46,033 bases of DNA from Zarea fungicola (lineage: Eukaryota > Ascomycota > Sordariomycetes > Hypocreales > Cordycipitaceae), in the NCBI GenBank assembly GCA_900169235.1, contig FWCC01000477.1, forward strand, positions 1 to 46,033. Reading direction: 5' to 3'. Shown here piece by piece: positions 1 through 11,000 of this stretch (the first letter of the stretch is position 1; each line of letters begins with the position of its first letter). The notes under the pieces were generated by a model. It saw nothing but the letters and a program-made list of their open reading frames with translations, did no database searches and was not told where the DNA came from. The translations under genes and the position numbers were made by a program.

Positions 1-608
1 ACTTTCGCCTCATACCCAGTACGCAACATGCGAACACACCAGTTCCTAGGAGGTACCTACCTTTATGTACATTTGCACCTTTAGTGCGGTGACTCCCTTA
101 TTAGGTACCTTAGCTAGTACTGGCCTGCCAAAGGTAGTTTGGGCCTCCAAGAACCCCCACAGCCTGCCAAAAAAACTGCCCGAGACACCTTAAATGCCAG
201 AAGCTACCGAAGCCGGCCGGGTGAATAGTCAATCACCTGTAGATTTAGCCTCCACCGCCCAATAGGAGAACCGCCATTGGCGCATCTGCCTGCCCCACGG
301 AAAGATAAGAAACGGGATCCGTATGACTGCGGCGGCGCCGCCTCGTCGTCAAAACCTGACCTCGTGAACAACTAACGTCGCATTTACAGTGAAGTAAACT
401 TTCCTCTCACCCCTTCGCCTGCTGCTGCTGTGACTCTGCTTCTTCATACAGCTCCTCGTCCTTTATTTTACGGCGCCAATTTGCCTCCTCAGTATTGTCC
501 ACAAAGGCCAACAAGTTGCAGCGCGCGCCGCCATAGTTTTGCACTCCATTGCTCAGAGTTACAGTTTCGCTGTCGGCAATGGGCTTATCGCTAGCTGCCA
601 ACGGCATT
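1..608. other. Upstream region of the PQ-loop gene, no confident gene
   Basis: No gene is supported here. The first 120 bases contain several copies of a TAGGTACCT-like motif (about 46-60 and 102-111), which recurs in other intergenic regions of this window. A short open frame on the minus strand (619-407, 70 codons, ending in a Glu/Gln-rich tail) exists, but it has no recognisable family and overlaps the start of the next gene. Confidence 0.5.
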
Positions 609-1789
609 ATGGCGTCCACTGCTGGTCACGGCAATACCATGCCACTGCTTGAGGCAATCTCGGGCATTTTCGGCAGCATTAGCATGGCTGCTTGGATCTG
701 CCTCATGGTAAGGCTGCAACCTCCTAGTGCAATGTCGGACGTGGTAACGGACCCGACGCCGGAAATGCAAACCGCTGACCAGATCTCCAGCTGCCACAGA
801 TGTTCGCCAATTACAAGGCCAAGAGCGCCGACGGCATCAGCATGGCATTTTTATTTGTCTGGATGCTTGGTGATGTCACCAATTTACTAGGTACATAGCC
901 CTCGCCCTTCATCCCGACAACCCGGATTTCAGAAAAAGCTAATCGCGGGAACCGCAGGTGCTTTCTTCACCCATCTTGCACCGACGGCCGTTGCACTGGC
1001 CTGCTATTTTTGCGTTGCCGACTGCGTCCTTATCACACAATGCCTCTACTACAACAACCTCAACCGTCGCAAGGCAGCTCGCGCAGAAGGGCACGCACAG
1101 ACGACGGAAGAGTCGCCACTCCTCGCCCGAAGAAACTCATCCCTCACGCGCGCCAGCGAGTCCCGCCGCCGATCCTCGCACGCTTCCCAGAATACCAAGC
1201 CCGCCATTGGCGACGACGTTCTCGACACGAAACCTTGGCTGCAGAATCTCATCAGCCTCATCTCTGTCTATGTCATTGGATTTCTCGGCTGGTTCATCTC
1301 GTACAAAGCTGGCGCTTGGAGGTCCGCCGACCCTGCACCCCCTGCCGACCCGGAGGCGGATAGAACGACGCTCGAGTTCATTGGCCTGATTCTTGGCTAT
1401 GCCAGTGCCTTTTTCTATCTCGCGTACGTAAACCCCATATTAAAAAAAATTAAACCAGTGGCTAACATGTTGATGCAGTGCCCGTATCCCCCAGATCGTC
1501 AAAAACTACCGGGAAAAGTCCTGCGAGGGTAAGCTCTAATCGGCGTTGGATGGAGCCGCAGATATACTAACGTTCGGTAGGCCTTGCGCTACTATTCTTC
1601 CTCTTGTCCTTGACTGGAAATGCCACGTATGGCATCAGCTTGGTCACCTACTCTCAGGACAAGAAGTACCTGCTCAATGCCGTTCCCTGGCTGCTTGGAT
1701 CCGTTGGCACCATTTTTGAAGACTCCATCATCTTTATCCAATTCCACATTTACGCAAACAGCATGCGTGGTTCGAACTCTTCGGTATAG
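609..1789 (+). CDS. Vacuolar PQ-loop transporter, Ypq1/PQLC2-like (5 exons)
   Basis: This is a seven-helix PQ-loop repeat protein of the Ypq1/Ypq2/Ypq3 family (SLC66A1/PQLC2 in animals), which in yeast moves cationic amino acids across the vacuole membrane. Exons read as 609-707, 791-890, 958-1423, 1479-1528 and 1581-1789, giving 307 residues; yeast Ypq1 has 308. The first PQ-loop reads ...ICLM then LPQMFANYKAKSADGISM, with the intron falling just before the LPQ. The second reads ARIPQIVKNYREKSCEG followed by a helix with LTGNATYGISL. The two PQ halves are joined by a polar Arg/Ser-rich loop in exon 3. Introns 3 and 4 contain CTAAC branch sites. I chose the ATG at 609 because it leaves about 14 residues before EAISGIFGS, as in Ypq1; ATGs at 639, 579 and 549 are in the same frame. 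The family is clear; the transported substrate is inferred from the family. Confidence 0.9.
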
Positions 1790-2510
1790 TTTACAAGCCA
1801 CAAAAAATCACTCCAATGCTTCATTAGTTTGGCACCTGTTTTATTATTTCAAGCGAGACTGGGTGTAATTGCATTTTTGTTTTTAAAGGGTTGGGACTCT
1901 TCGTCAGGATCTGTATGCATAAGATGGCGTTGTCTGGTGTGCTAGTTATGGCTGAGAAGTTCTTGTTTGGAGATGTGAGTGTTATCATTTTCTCCCACAT
2001 TCCATTCCGTTTAGCTACGTAACCTTAGGGACATGTGAGCCTAGGTCGGTTTCCTGCGGGACCATTTGCCTAGTTATTGGATTATGTCATTCTTTTCAAC
2101 TGTCAACTGTCAACTGTCAACTGTCAACTGTCAACTGTCAACTGTCAACTGTCAACTGTCTACTGTCAATTGCCAATTGCTGTATTGATACTCTGTATAT
2201 GCTTGTATAATAACGGGGTTACTTTGTGTACTAATTTTCTCACTTGCGCTACATTTATTAGTAGATTTTTGGTGGATACACTTCATCCTGTTGGAGATTA
2301 TCGCTGGTGGGAGCTCCGATGGCGGGGCATATAAGTTACTCAGTGCTTTATGGCGGGGCATTTTGCGTTTCTGCATGAGTCTTGCGTCAAAATTGAGCTT
2401 CTTCTTTTACATTCATCATTCATTCAACTCACACTTTGTTCTTTTGCACATTTAAGTATTTAGGTTGAAACGACGAAAGCCCTCGAATCTATTATCTACA
2501 TTTAGCGACA
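1790..2510. other. Intergenic region between the PQ-loop gene and HOM2
   Basis: This is 3' flank of the PQ-loop gene and promoter of HOM2. It contains the heptanucleotide tandem repeat at 2097-2166, listed separately. No coding frame here resembles a known protein; the open frame running across the repeat is produced by the repeat itself. Confidence 0.6.
2097..2166 (+). repeat. Tandem heptamer repeat (CAACTGT)n
   Basis: Nine perfect head-to-tail copies of CAACTGT occupy 2097-2159. They are followed by one variant copy, CTACTGT (2160-2166), and a decayed edge, CAATTGC. The array lies about 345 bases before the HOM2 start codon. A seven-base unit cannot keep a reading frame, so this is a noncoding minisatellite and probably length-variable between strains. 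Confidence 0.95.
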
Positions 2511-3867
2511 ATGGTCACGCAACTACCTCCGAAGAAGTGTGGTATGTCTGGTCCACTAACAATTACACCGTACTTAACAGGTTCCGATTATGGCGACTGC
2601 CACCTCTTCCTCGCCCATCACCCAAATCACCCCCAAATCCCGAGACTCGAAGCTAAATATACTAATAGTCATCAAATTTAGGTGTCCTCGGCGCTACTGG
2701 CTCCGTCGGCCAGCGCTTCATCCTGCTTCTCGCCCAGCACCCATCCCTCGTCCTACACGCCATTGGCGCGTCGTCACGCTCTGCCGGCAAAAAGTACAAG
2801 GATGCCGTCCGCTGGAAGCAGGCTTCACCCATTGGCAAGGTTGCCGACATGGTGGTGCGCGAGTGCAAGGCCACCGAGTTTGCCGACTGCGACGTGGTAT
2901 TTTCGGGCCTCGACTCTGATGTTGCTGGTGAAATTGGTGCGTCCCCCCACCCTTCCTCCAACACCTTCTGTCTCTTTAATTCTGATTTTGATACTTTTCT
3001 CTTTTCCTAAGAAATGCAATTCATCAAGGCTGAAATCCCCGTTTTCTCCAACGCCAAAAACTACCGCCGCGACCCCCTCGTACCTCTTGTCGTCCCGACC
3101 GTCAATCTCCCTCACCTCGATCTCATCCCACACCAGCGCTCGGTTCACAACCTCTCGAAGGGCTTCTTGGTCTGCAACTCCAACTGCGCCGTCATTGGTC
3201 TTGTCATCCCCTTTGCTGCCCTGCAAGCCGCCTTTGGACCCATTGATATTGTGAGCATTGTCACCATGCAGGCCGTCTCTGGTGCTGGCTACCCTGGCGT
3301 CTCATCCATGGACATGATTGACAACGTGGTGCCGTTTATCCAAGGGGAAGAGGACAAGCTTGAGACGGAGGCGCGTAAGATCCTTGGAAGTATAGACGGC
3401 GCCAAAACGGCGTTTATCGAGCAGGAAGGTCTGCGGGTCTCGGCGTCGTGCAACCGAGTGCCGGTTCTGGACGGACACACCGCGTGTGTCAGCTTGAAGT
3501 TCAAGAACCAACCCGCGCCGTCGGCTGAGGCAGTCAAGAAGGCGCTTAGAGAGTACACGTGCGAGGCGCAGGTATTAGGATGCCCGTCGGCGCCTGACCC
3601 TGCGATTATGGTCTTTGACGAGGATGATCGCCCGCAGCCGCGTCTTGACCGTGATTTGGGCCGTGGCTACACAGTTAGCGTCGGTCGCGTGCGCGAGGAT
3701 GAAAGCGGCATCTTTGACCTGAAATTTGTGGCCCTGAGCCACAACAGTAAGTCATCCAGGCGCTTGAATGCATCGTGAGTGTATGCTAACAGTCTGTAGC
3801 CGTCATTGGAGCAGCCGGCTCGTCAATCCTAAATGCTGAAGCTGCAATTCTCAAGGGCTACATCTAA
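2511..3867 (+). CDS. hom2: Aspartate-semialdehyde dehydrogenase
   Basis: The enzyme reduces aspartyl-4-phosphate to aspartate semialdehyde with NADPH, the branch-point step toward threonine, methionine and isoleucine, in the cytosol. Exons are 2511-2541, 2682-2936, 3012-3746 and 3800-3867, giving 362 residues, the usual fungal length. The N-terminus [20 protein letters not shown] carries the GxxGATGxVG dinucleotide-binding loop (residues 11-20). The catalytic cysteine is Cys154 in [11 protein letters not shown], and the substrate-binding segment [11 protein letters not shown] supplies Arg244 and His251. Intron 1 (140 nt) splits the codon for the first Gly of the loop and contains a TACTAAT branch site. 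An ATG inside intron 1 (2590) opens an unrelated frame and is not the start. It is transcribed in the same direction as the flanking PQ-loop gene and GPI2. Family assignment is very secure. Confidence 0.97.
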
Positions 3868-4484
3868 TCATGCTTGGCGCGCCACTGGCGAAAAAATGCA
3901 CATAAAAATACATTGAACAAACAGTGCCTCCTTTCAAACGTAATCTGAATGGAAATTGATCATATAAATTTATGTAATATAATGGCGGGAAATCTCTCCT
4001 GCGACGGTAAACGTGTCCTGGTTTTATTAACCAGCGGCACTGTGAGATTGTACAGCACTACCGTCCAGAGTACCTACTTGCTGTTGCCCCCGCCATTGAC
4101 CAGAAGTGCTCCACCATTTGGCGACTGATTTGCTGAACCACCCCTGGTCTGTTGATTGCTAGTCCAACATCAGGCCGACGAACAGTTTCACCAGCCGACC
4201 ACAAGCACCACACTGCGGCTCCTGCTGGCCTCCAAGGCGCACGACTGGTCGTCAATTTGTATAAATACCGCGATATCCCTTCAATATTCGTCTGCCAGCG
4301 ACTGCGCCCACCATCATTCTGTAACCCCACCCTGGAAGAAGTGTAGCTACGCACTTCCACGTACTTGCGACCTCCTCCCCGTATCGAGACATTCCTGCCG
4401 CTGCTATGTGGTGTTGAGAACGATCCATCGCCTATACTCCTGCCATATGCTCTAACGGTTGGTGACTACCATTGTCTGGCGACC
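3868..4484. other. Intergenic region, HOM2 3' flank and GPI2 promoter
   Basis: No coding sequence is supported. The first part is AT-rich 3' flank of HOM2. A TATAAATA element lies at 4259-4266, about 220 bases before the GPI2 start codon, and could be its TATA box. The open frames across this stretch are short and resemble no family known to me. Confidence 0.5.
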
Positions 4485-6060
4485 ATGCCTTCACCCACAG
4501 ACGACGAGATCCCCTTCCCGCAGCTGAGCCAGTCTGTTCTGCACCGCTCACATCTCTCCCCCAACGATGCCAACCTCTCGCCGCCGCGCAGGCCGTACGA
4601 CGGCCGTGACAGCGCGGGAGATTCGGCAATGCGGTTGAGACGCCTCAACGGTAGTGAACGTGGTGGTAGTCGTCGGCGGAAGAGGACATGGAAAAAACTC
4701 ATGTGGGTGAAACAATCATGTACGACCCATCAACCCCCTTTTGTTCCGTAACAAAAACTAACAAGATGAGGAAATTAAAATAGACCCTGACAACTACACT
4801 GATCAAGCCACATTTCTCGAAAATCTGCAGCGCAACCCACGCCTCAAGCCGTACGACTTTTGGCCCCTCGTTGCCGATTCGACCGTCATCCTGCAGCACG
4901 TCTGTTCCGTCATCATCTTCATCGTCAGCTTTGTCACAATTTTTCAGGAGCGCATCTCGCCCGTCTCGGCCGTCAGCTGTACCTCAGTCGGCACGTTTCT
5001 CGGCTGGCTTGTCTGGGAACGCTGGGTCGCCGAGGAAGAGGACCTTGAGGAACAACAGCTGATGATGAACCCTTCAACGTCGTCGCTATCGCTGTCGTCA
5101 TCGACAGCCCCGGCCGCTGCGGCTGCCATAATAAGGACTACGACAGCTGCGCGGCGCAGGACTCGTGCGGGCAGCTTGCGGCGGCCCGTGTTGCCTATTC
5201 TACAAGCTTCTTCCATTGTCACGTCGGCGGCGAGCTCAACGACAACCCTCGACTTGGACGCTTCGAGCAGGACGAGCCACACCACATCTCCTGTCGACAT
5301 TCCGACAAATATGGACACTAGCACGAGCGGTAGCAGTGGTGGTGCAAGTAGCGAACACCTTCACCCTGTTCGTCCCAGCCTACCACCACGAAATTCTGGG
5401 TCCATTCCAGAAATTCGTCTCGAGTTCCCCGCCAACATGCCCAGCGAGGAGAGCCGCTGGATGCAGCGCGCTAGCACACTCAAATCGACGATTCTCATCT
5501 ACTTGACGCTCCTCGGCCTGAGTCCCATCCTCAAATCGCTCACAAAATCCACCTCGAGCGACAGCATCTGGGCCATGTCCTTTTGGCTGTTGGCTATCAA
5601 TATATTCTTCTTTGACTACTCGGGCGGCGTGGGCGCAAAGTTTCCGGCGTCGCTGTCGACAAACGCGGCACTCATGGCGTCCACGGTGCTTGCAAGCCGC
5701 CTGCCAGACACGACGCAGGTGTTCTCGTTGACGCTCTTCAGCATTCAGGTGTTTGGCCTCTTTCCTGTGTTTCGGCGGCACGTGCGGCACCGCTCCTGGA
5801 AATATCACGTCCTGCTGAGCGTCCTGCTTGTGCTAGGTGCGGGGCTAGGCGTCGGCATGGTTTTGGGTGAAGTAGATGCCGAGGGAAACTGGCCGTGGAA
5901 GAGGGGCATCGTGGGAATGGTGGTGAGTTTGGTGATCGCGGCGCTGGCAGCCGGGGGTTGTAGTTGGTGGTTGATTGGTTTGCAGAAGTACAAGAATGAG
6001 ATCCGAGGACCGTGGGACCCTGCAAGACCCATCATCATGAGTAGACCTCGGTGGGATTAA
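4485..6060 (+). CDS. gpi2: GPI-GlcNAc transferase subunit Gpi2 (PIG-C)
   Basis: Gpi2/PIG-C is a multi-pass ER membrane subunit of the complex that transfers GlcNAc from UDP-GlcNAc to phosphatidylinositol, the first step of GPI-anchor synthesis. Exons are 4485-4719 and 4784-6060 with one 64-nt intron, giving 503 residues. The family block WKKLMWVKQS, YPDNYTDQATFLENL (about residues 68-93) spans the splice junction, which is strong support for the intron. Next come FWPLVADSTVILQHV and the first hydrophobic helices. A Ser/Thr/Ala/Arg-rich low-complexity insert of about 95 residues (roughly 170-265) separates these from the C-terminal membrane region, which starts near RWMQRASTLKSTILIYL and ends with LQKYKNEIRGPWDPA. 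The protein is longer than yeast Gpi2 (280 residues) mostly because of the N-terminal tail and this insert. It supports anchors such as those predicted on the CFEM and thaumatin-like proteins in this window. Confidence 0.92.
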
Positions 6061-6227
6061 AATGATTAGTCCATTGAGATAATTAATGTATAGAAATATG
6101 TATCATGTAATAATAATGCGACTATGGTTTAGAGAAGCAGAACTATATATATGCAGTTAATATTTGGCGCACTTATTTACGGAATAGGCTACCTATGCTC
6201 AAGTCGTACGCCATAGATGGAGGAAGT

Positions 6228-8000
6228 CTAATTCTTCACTTTTCCTCGATATCCAAGATCCACATCTTCGTATGTAACCCCCAACACCGCGGACTGCATG
6301 TTCGCCGTCCACGGGAACTTGACCAGGAAAAAAGCCGTGCAACCTATAGCCACGAAACTGGACTGACTGCCCGAGACTATCATCCACGACAGATGCAGTA
6401 TGGCCTCGACCGCTTGCGGTGGGATCAACGGCCGAATATCTAGGCTGAAGATCCTCCCACCGTACTGGGCGAAGGGATTGAAATTATCGTCGAAACCTAC
6501 TTTCAGGGTATAGTTATGCTTCGTGTAGCGCAGATAGAGGATGGCGACGGTACCGCCGCCGCCACCGCCGCCCATGGGCAGCGTGACACTGCTGGCCCCG
6601 TCGTCCCAGGCCATCCCACCCCGGTGCAACAGTTAATTCAGAGGGCAGATAGTCTGGATCTTATGGGTCGGGCAAGGTGATAAACTTCCCGGGCATGGTG
6701 CGGATCCAGAAGTGGTAGATGTATGCTGCTTTTGATACTCTGCTGACAGTATTGGCAGCAAGAGTGGTCATGTGTAAGTAGTTACTAGTTGTTGGCAGAG
6801 AACGTCCTGTTGCTAATGACTTCCGTTGTCGACGCAGCAGCAGCGTCTTGCCTCCTGCTCCGCACCGCCATGTCCGACCTGTCGGATAATTATCTTGTAA
6901 TGCTTGACGATGATTGTTAAGCTCTGCGCACAGCTCTGCCTGGCCACGCCCTCACAGGCAGCGTCCTCCGTTTGGAGACGTATGCGCATGTATTAGTCGT
7001 CTTTGGGGAGTATGTGCAGGAAGATTCCCAAACGACTGTCTTGCTCGCCCTCGACGTGGCTGTCGAGCGCCACCGTGTAACTCTCCATACCCCAAAGCAC
7101 TATAGGCATCTTCAGCGACAGGCCGCGGTCCGTCAGGGTCTACGGTCGGTGCTTCCACCTCACATCTGTGACGACAATGTTGTGACAGTCAGAAGAATTA
7201 ACTGGCGCAGAGGCCAGGAGGCCGCTCTGATGCTGCTGCTGCTGCTCATCTGCAGCCGCTGCCGGCCCACGAAATTAGAGACTGGCCGTTGGAGCCCTTA
7301 ATGATCTCCTCCTCTAGGCTCAAGAACGTGCGATTACCTTCTCTGCAGAGTATGGGAAGTTTTGGATTGAGCAGCAGGCTGTACGGCCCTGTCCTTGAGC
7401 TGTGAGTGGTCGTGCGGTTCACGGCCCATGTCATACACTGAGCGAGGCTTACCTCATCCTGACCAACTCGTCGCGGAGGATGCTCGCATTGATATGAGTA
7501 TTCAACGCGATGTGCTTCATAGGAGCATCGTCAGGCGACTTTCCAACGGCGTGCCCACGTGGTGTTGACGAAGAAGACATGCTCTGGTGCGATGACCTCC
7601 TCCAGTGTCTAGTTACATGTGAGCCCGGCACTGTTATCAATCGACGTGTCCATGCGTCGTCGGCGAGAGAGGTGGCACTCACATCGGAGAGGTAGGTGTA
7701 GCAGATGGCTGACTCGCGGTACCATGCAAACATGGAGCTAATAGCCTCGTTGGGCCCTGCACTGGAGGTCTTGTCAATGCAGCAGGTGTCGACCCAGTTG
7801 TAGATGACGCCATCATTTATGGCCTGCGCGCAGTACAGTTTGATTTTGCTGTAACCTACTTCACCTGTGCCGTTGCCAGATTTCAGGTCCTAGAGTGGCA
7901 CCTCGTCGGTCGGCTAGCGATGGGAGATGATGGCATGTTCGGGAATATCAATGTCGTAAAATGCTTTCAGTTTGATTGCAGCAGTGTTGAGAAGTCTCAT
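6228..8000 (-). pseudogene. Decayed HET-domain (heterokaryon incompatibility-type) gene
   Basis: Reading leftward from the ATG at 8000, the frame gives MRLLNTAAIKLKAFYDI, then a HET-type ISHR, a stop (7914-7916), PTDEVPL, a second stop (7890-7892), and an intact block with WVDTCCIDKTSSAGPNEAIS and SMFAWYRESAICYTYLSDV. A probable intron (GTGAGT...AACAG, about 7686-7633) follows. Beyond it the GWTLQELIAP motif survives as NxTLEEVIAPEHVFFVN, with a third stop (7609-7611) where Trp is expected. After frameshifts, MTWAVNRTTT, PILCREGNRTFLSLEEEIIK and GSNGQSLISWAGSGC (7434-7246) match the end of a HET domain. A more C-terminal fragment with a Gly run is open at 6629-6228. HET proteins trigger allorecognition cell death in fungi; this copy cannot encode a full-length protein. 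All three stops fit CpA-to-TpA changes on one or other strand. The left boundary is uncertain. Confidence 0.85.
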
Positions 8001-11000
8001 TGTCCTTGATCGTGTCTAGTGAATCAATTCACGCCGAATCCTAGAAATTTCAGTTATCTATGAGATTATTCGTTCTTGAAAATAAATAAAATAGTTCGGC
8101 ATGCTTGCAAAACGGCTTCTTGGCATTCATTCGGCTTGCCTGCCTCTTCTGACTGTATCATCTACTACAGCTTCATAGCCGATATAAATGAGAAAATCTC
8201 AGCCACAGCGCCTTTCCATTTCAGCCGCACAAGGGAAAAATCGAATTTCGCAGTTATCAGTAAAAGCTTACCAACTGCAAGATCTGAATGACATGAAGAC
8301 GTTGAATGAGGCTTTCTTGAATAATGTTCAAGTGTACATTATAGGGAATGTAAACTTGAAATCGGTATAATGGATGCGCAAATGTCTTCTTGAAGAAGCA
8401 TAGACTGCATCATCGTCTGTTTGGGATAGATTACATATCGTAAACCCTTAGCAGGCTAAACTCTCGTCAGAAGCGTATGCGTCTTGGACACTGTTGCAGA
8501 TCAATTGACGAGGAGTGACCGAGAGACCCTTGGTCTAGCCTCATGACATGATAGTTTGAAACAGTAGCAACAAGTTGTATCAGCTAATAATATCTTGATA
8601 TTTTGTATGAATAAGAATAATGACAAGGCAGCAAGATTCAACAACCAATTCGCAACTGCCGCCACATGCTGCAGACTTTACAGCGTCAATTGATTACAGA
8701 TGGAAAATTAGACAAAGGAAAGAAGGCTGTCTGGGTAATATTTTGGTCTTTTCCTATATAATTATAGTGGATCTCTGTTTTTTTTTATTTCCAGTTGTAC
8801 TGGCCGAGTTGTAGTAACCGTTCGATGAACCGGCTCAGAACAGAATGGGCATCAACCCCCCCCCCCCAAAACAACAATGAGAAACACAAGCTGGGAAAGA
8901 CTCGGTCCATCTATAGTGGGACTGATTCTCGGGGAAGCGAATAGCACCTTGAGCCTGTGAGATGTGCCAGCGGCCCCGCCTAGCGTTGCATTTTTGGAAA
9001 GAGGCTTGCTGCAACAATTGACATGGATTGCAATTCGGTCTCGTATTCCAAGACCTGGCGTGCCTGGCGTGCCTGAATGTTGAAGCTGGTGTGTAGGTAA
9101 ACGTCGCCATATTTTGTGCTAAATAGTGTTCAGAGTGTATTTTGGTAAAAGCGGTGTAAATTGCATATGTTGTCGACCAGCAGCGGTACATGAGAGAGGC
9201 GACATGTTGCGTGTTGCACTTGAAGAAGTGAGAAGAGGTGTATTCTGAATGAATACAGTCCAAGATATCTATTTTGGCATAAGAGAGTACTTATTAAACA
9301 GTCACTAGAGCGCCTCATATCTGCAGGCAGCGCATGCAGGCTCTCACTTGATTCTCACATCTATCTGTCTATTGTGTGGCGCCGAGCCCTTCAACAGTTT
9401 TGCATAGCTGACGAGTTTCTGTGGCTCACACATAATAGTTAACTACCAGTATATCAAGACGATCCTGTGGCGCTTGGCATCGCGCCAACATCCAGACGGG
9501 TCAATGGTCGGAGAAAAGGTATGGCAGCGTACTCAGGATCTTTCTCTCTCATGTGGTGGGTGAACCACCTTCGCTCTATTTGATGGTCACCGAAAATCTA
9601 CAGATAATTTAGTAGATAACCGTATCCCATGCGCCAAGAAGGTGGAGTCGTTGAAGTGCTGCACGTTCCTGGGTATGTAAGAATTAGACGTCTGCAGCCC
9701 GCCGCTGTCTTAGTGGCAGCGCGAGAAGTGTCGACTTGTACTCCGTACACCCGCAGTTATGGTGCGACACCTGAGCCGTTAAAAATTGATCTGAAGTGGA
9801 CAAACGTGTTCTAGGATTGCTGACGTTTTCTTTTCCGAAATCGGCAAGTACATGGCTGGGGACAGGCTTGCGTGGCCGCAGCAAGTGGCAACTGAGGGTT
9901 GCCTGAAGACAAGAAGCGCCACGGACAGAGCCAGTGGCTGTACTTGTTTGTGGTGACGGCGTACGTGATCTACACTTTACACTAGAGGCGCCGCTCTTGA
10001 GCAATACTGGGTAGTTAGTGGTTGGCACTGACCCTTGCGCTCGGTAGAAAAATGCCAAGAGATTGCGGTGCTGTTCTGTTTGTAATGGGCGCGGCTGGGG
10101 AGCTGACCCTGATTGCGCCGTCAAAATAGTAAAAAAAAAGGAGAAAAATGGCATCCATTTGGAAACAATAAAGTGGAGAGGTTGAGTTGCGAGGCAACTG
10201 CGGCTGCACATAGTACACAATACGGCAATGAGGAACATGCCAATGCTCGACCAAGTGACGAGTCCCGACCACATGCCGAGGATTGAAGGGATGCCCATTG
10301 TTGAGACGCGTTAGATGTATCGATTTGCATGCTTTGGATGGGCAGTAGGAGTTGGGTTTACTATGGCCAGAACGAACTACCTAGGCAATCAGCTGAAAGA
10401 CTGTTTGGAGCGTTGCATTGAGTAATTCTCACAATCAATACTGAGCAAAGTCCCCGGCTTCGCAACAACGCATCACGGTCGGCAGCCGTGCCTGGAGTAG
10501 AGGGCGCCTGGCTGCTAATTCACGGTAGATATTAATAGAAGTTTGCCCCTGAAACGCAATGTATGCTGTCGGTTGGACGACAGAAGTGCTGCAGCGGAAC
10601 ACCCGATGTTGGAGTGCATGATCCGAGGCGGCACAGCCCACTGTAATAACTACGCATAGCTCTGTACTGGTACTAGAGTCCTTGATCGGCACCTGAAGTG
10701 CCTGCTCGCAGCTGCTCTTGACTGGTGGGCGTAAAATGGACCCGTGTTTCGGTTTGGTTTGCATCCAAGTTCTCACCGTAAATGTATATAGGCTCATAAT
10801 TTTGCAGATTTTTTTTGTTGTAACTACAGGGCAGAGAACATGTCGCGCAAGTACTTTGCAACTCTGTTCTTCGGTCGGAATGGTGGAGGGCCTAGATTCG
10901 ATGTGCCCCGCTGATACAAAAAGCATCTTGCTGCTGGCTGGCGATTGGCTCGATCGAGCAGTACCTTGAGCCCAGCATGTCCTCCATCAAATCTCTGCAA

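Noticed and set aside
407..619. Minus-strand 70-codon frame with an acidic, Gln-rich end
   Set aside because: The C-terminal half looks somewhat protein-like, but there is no upstream exon, known family or stop-to-start context, and it overlaps the PQ-loop gene start.
2097..2166. CRISPR-like array
   Set aside because: Units are seven bases with no spacers, and the genome is eukaryotic; it is a simple tandem repeat.
8835..9263. Minus-strand open frame of 142 codons
   Set aside because: The translation runs through the C12 homopolymer and has no domain; probably chance.
9684..10298. Minus-strand open frame of 204 codons
   Set aside because: It has no recognisable domain, unusual composition and no splice or promoter support; overlapping frames of similar quality exist on the same strand.
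10435..10926. Minus-strand open frame of 163 codons
   Set aside because: No family resemblance and odd Cys/Ser-rich composition; likely chance in a gene-poor stretch.
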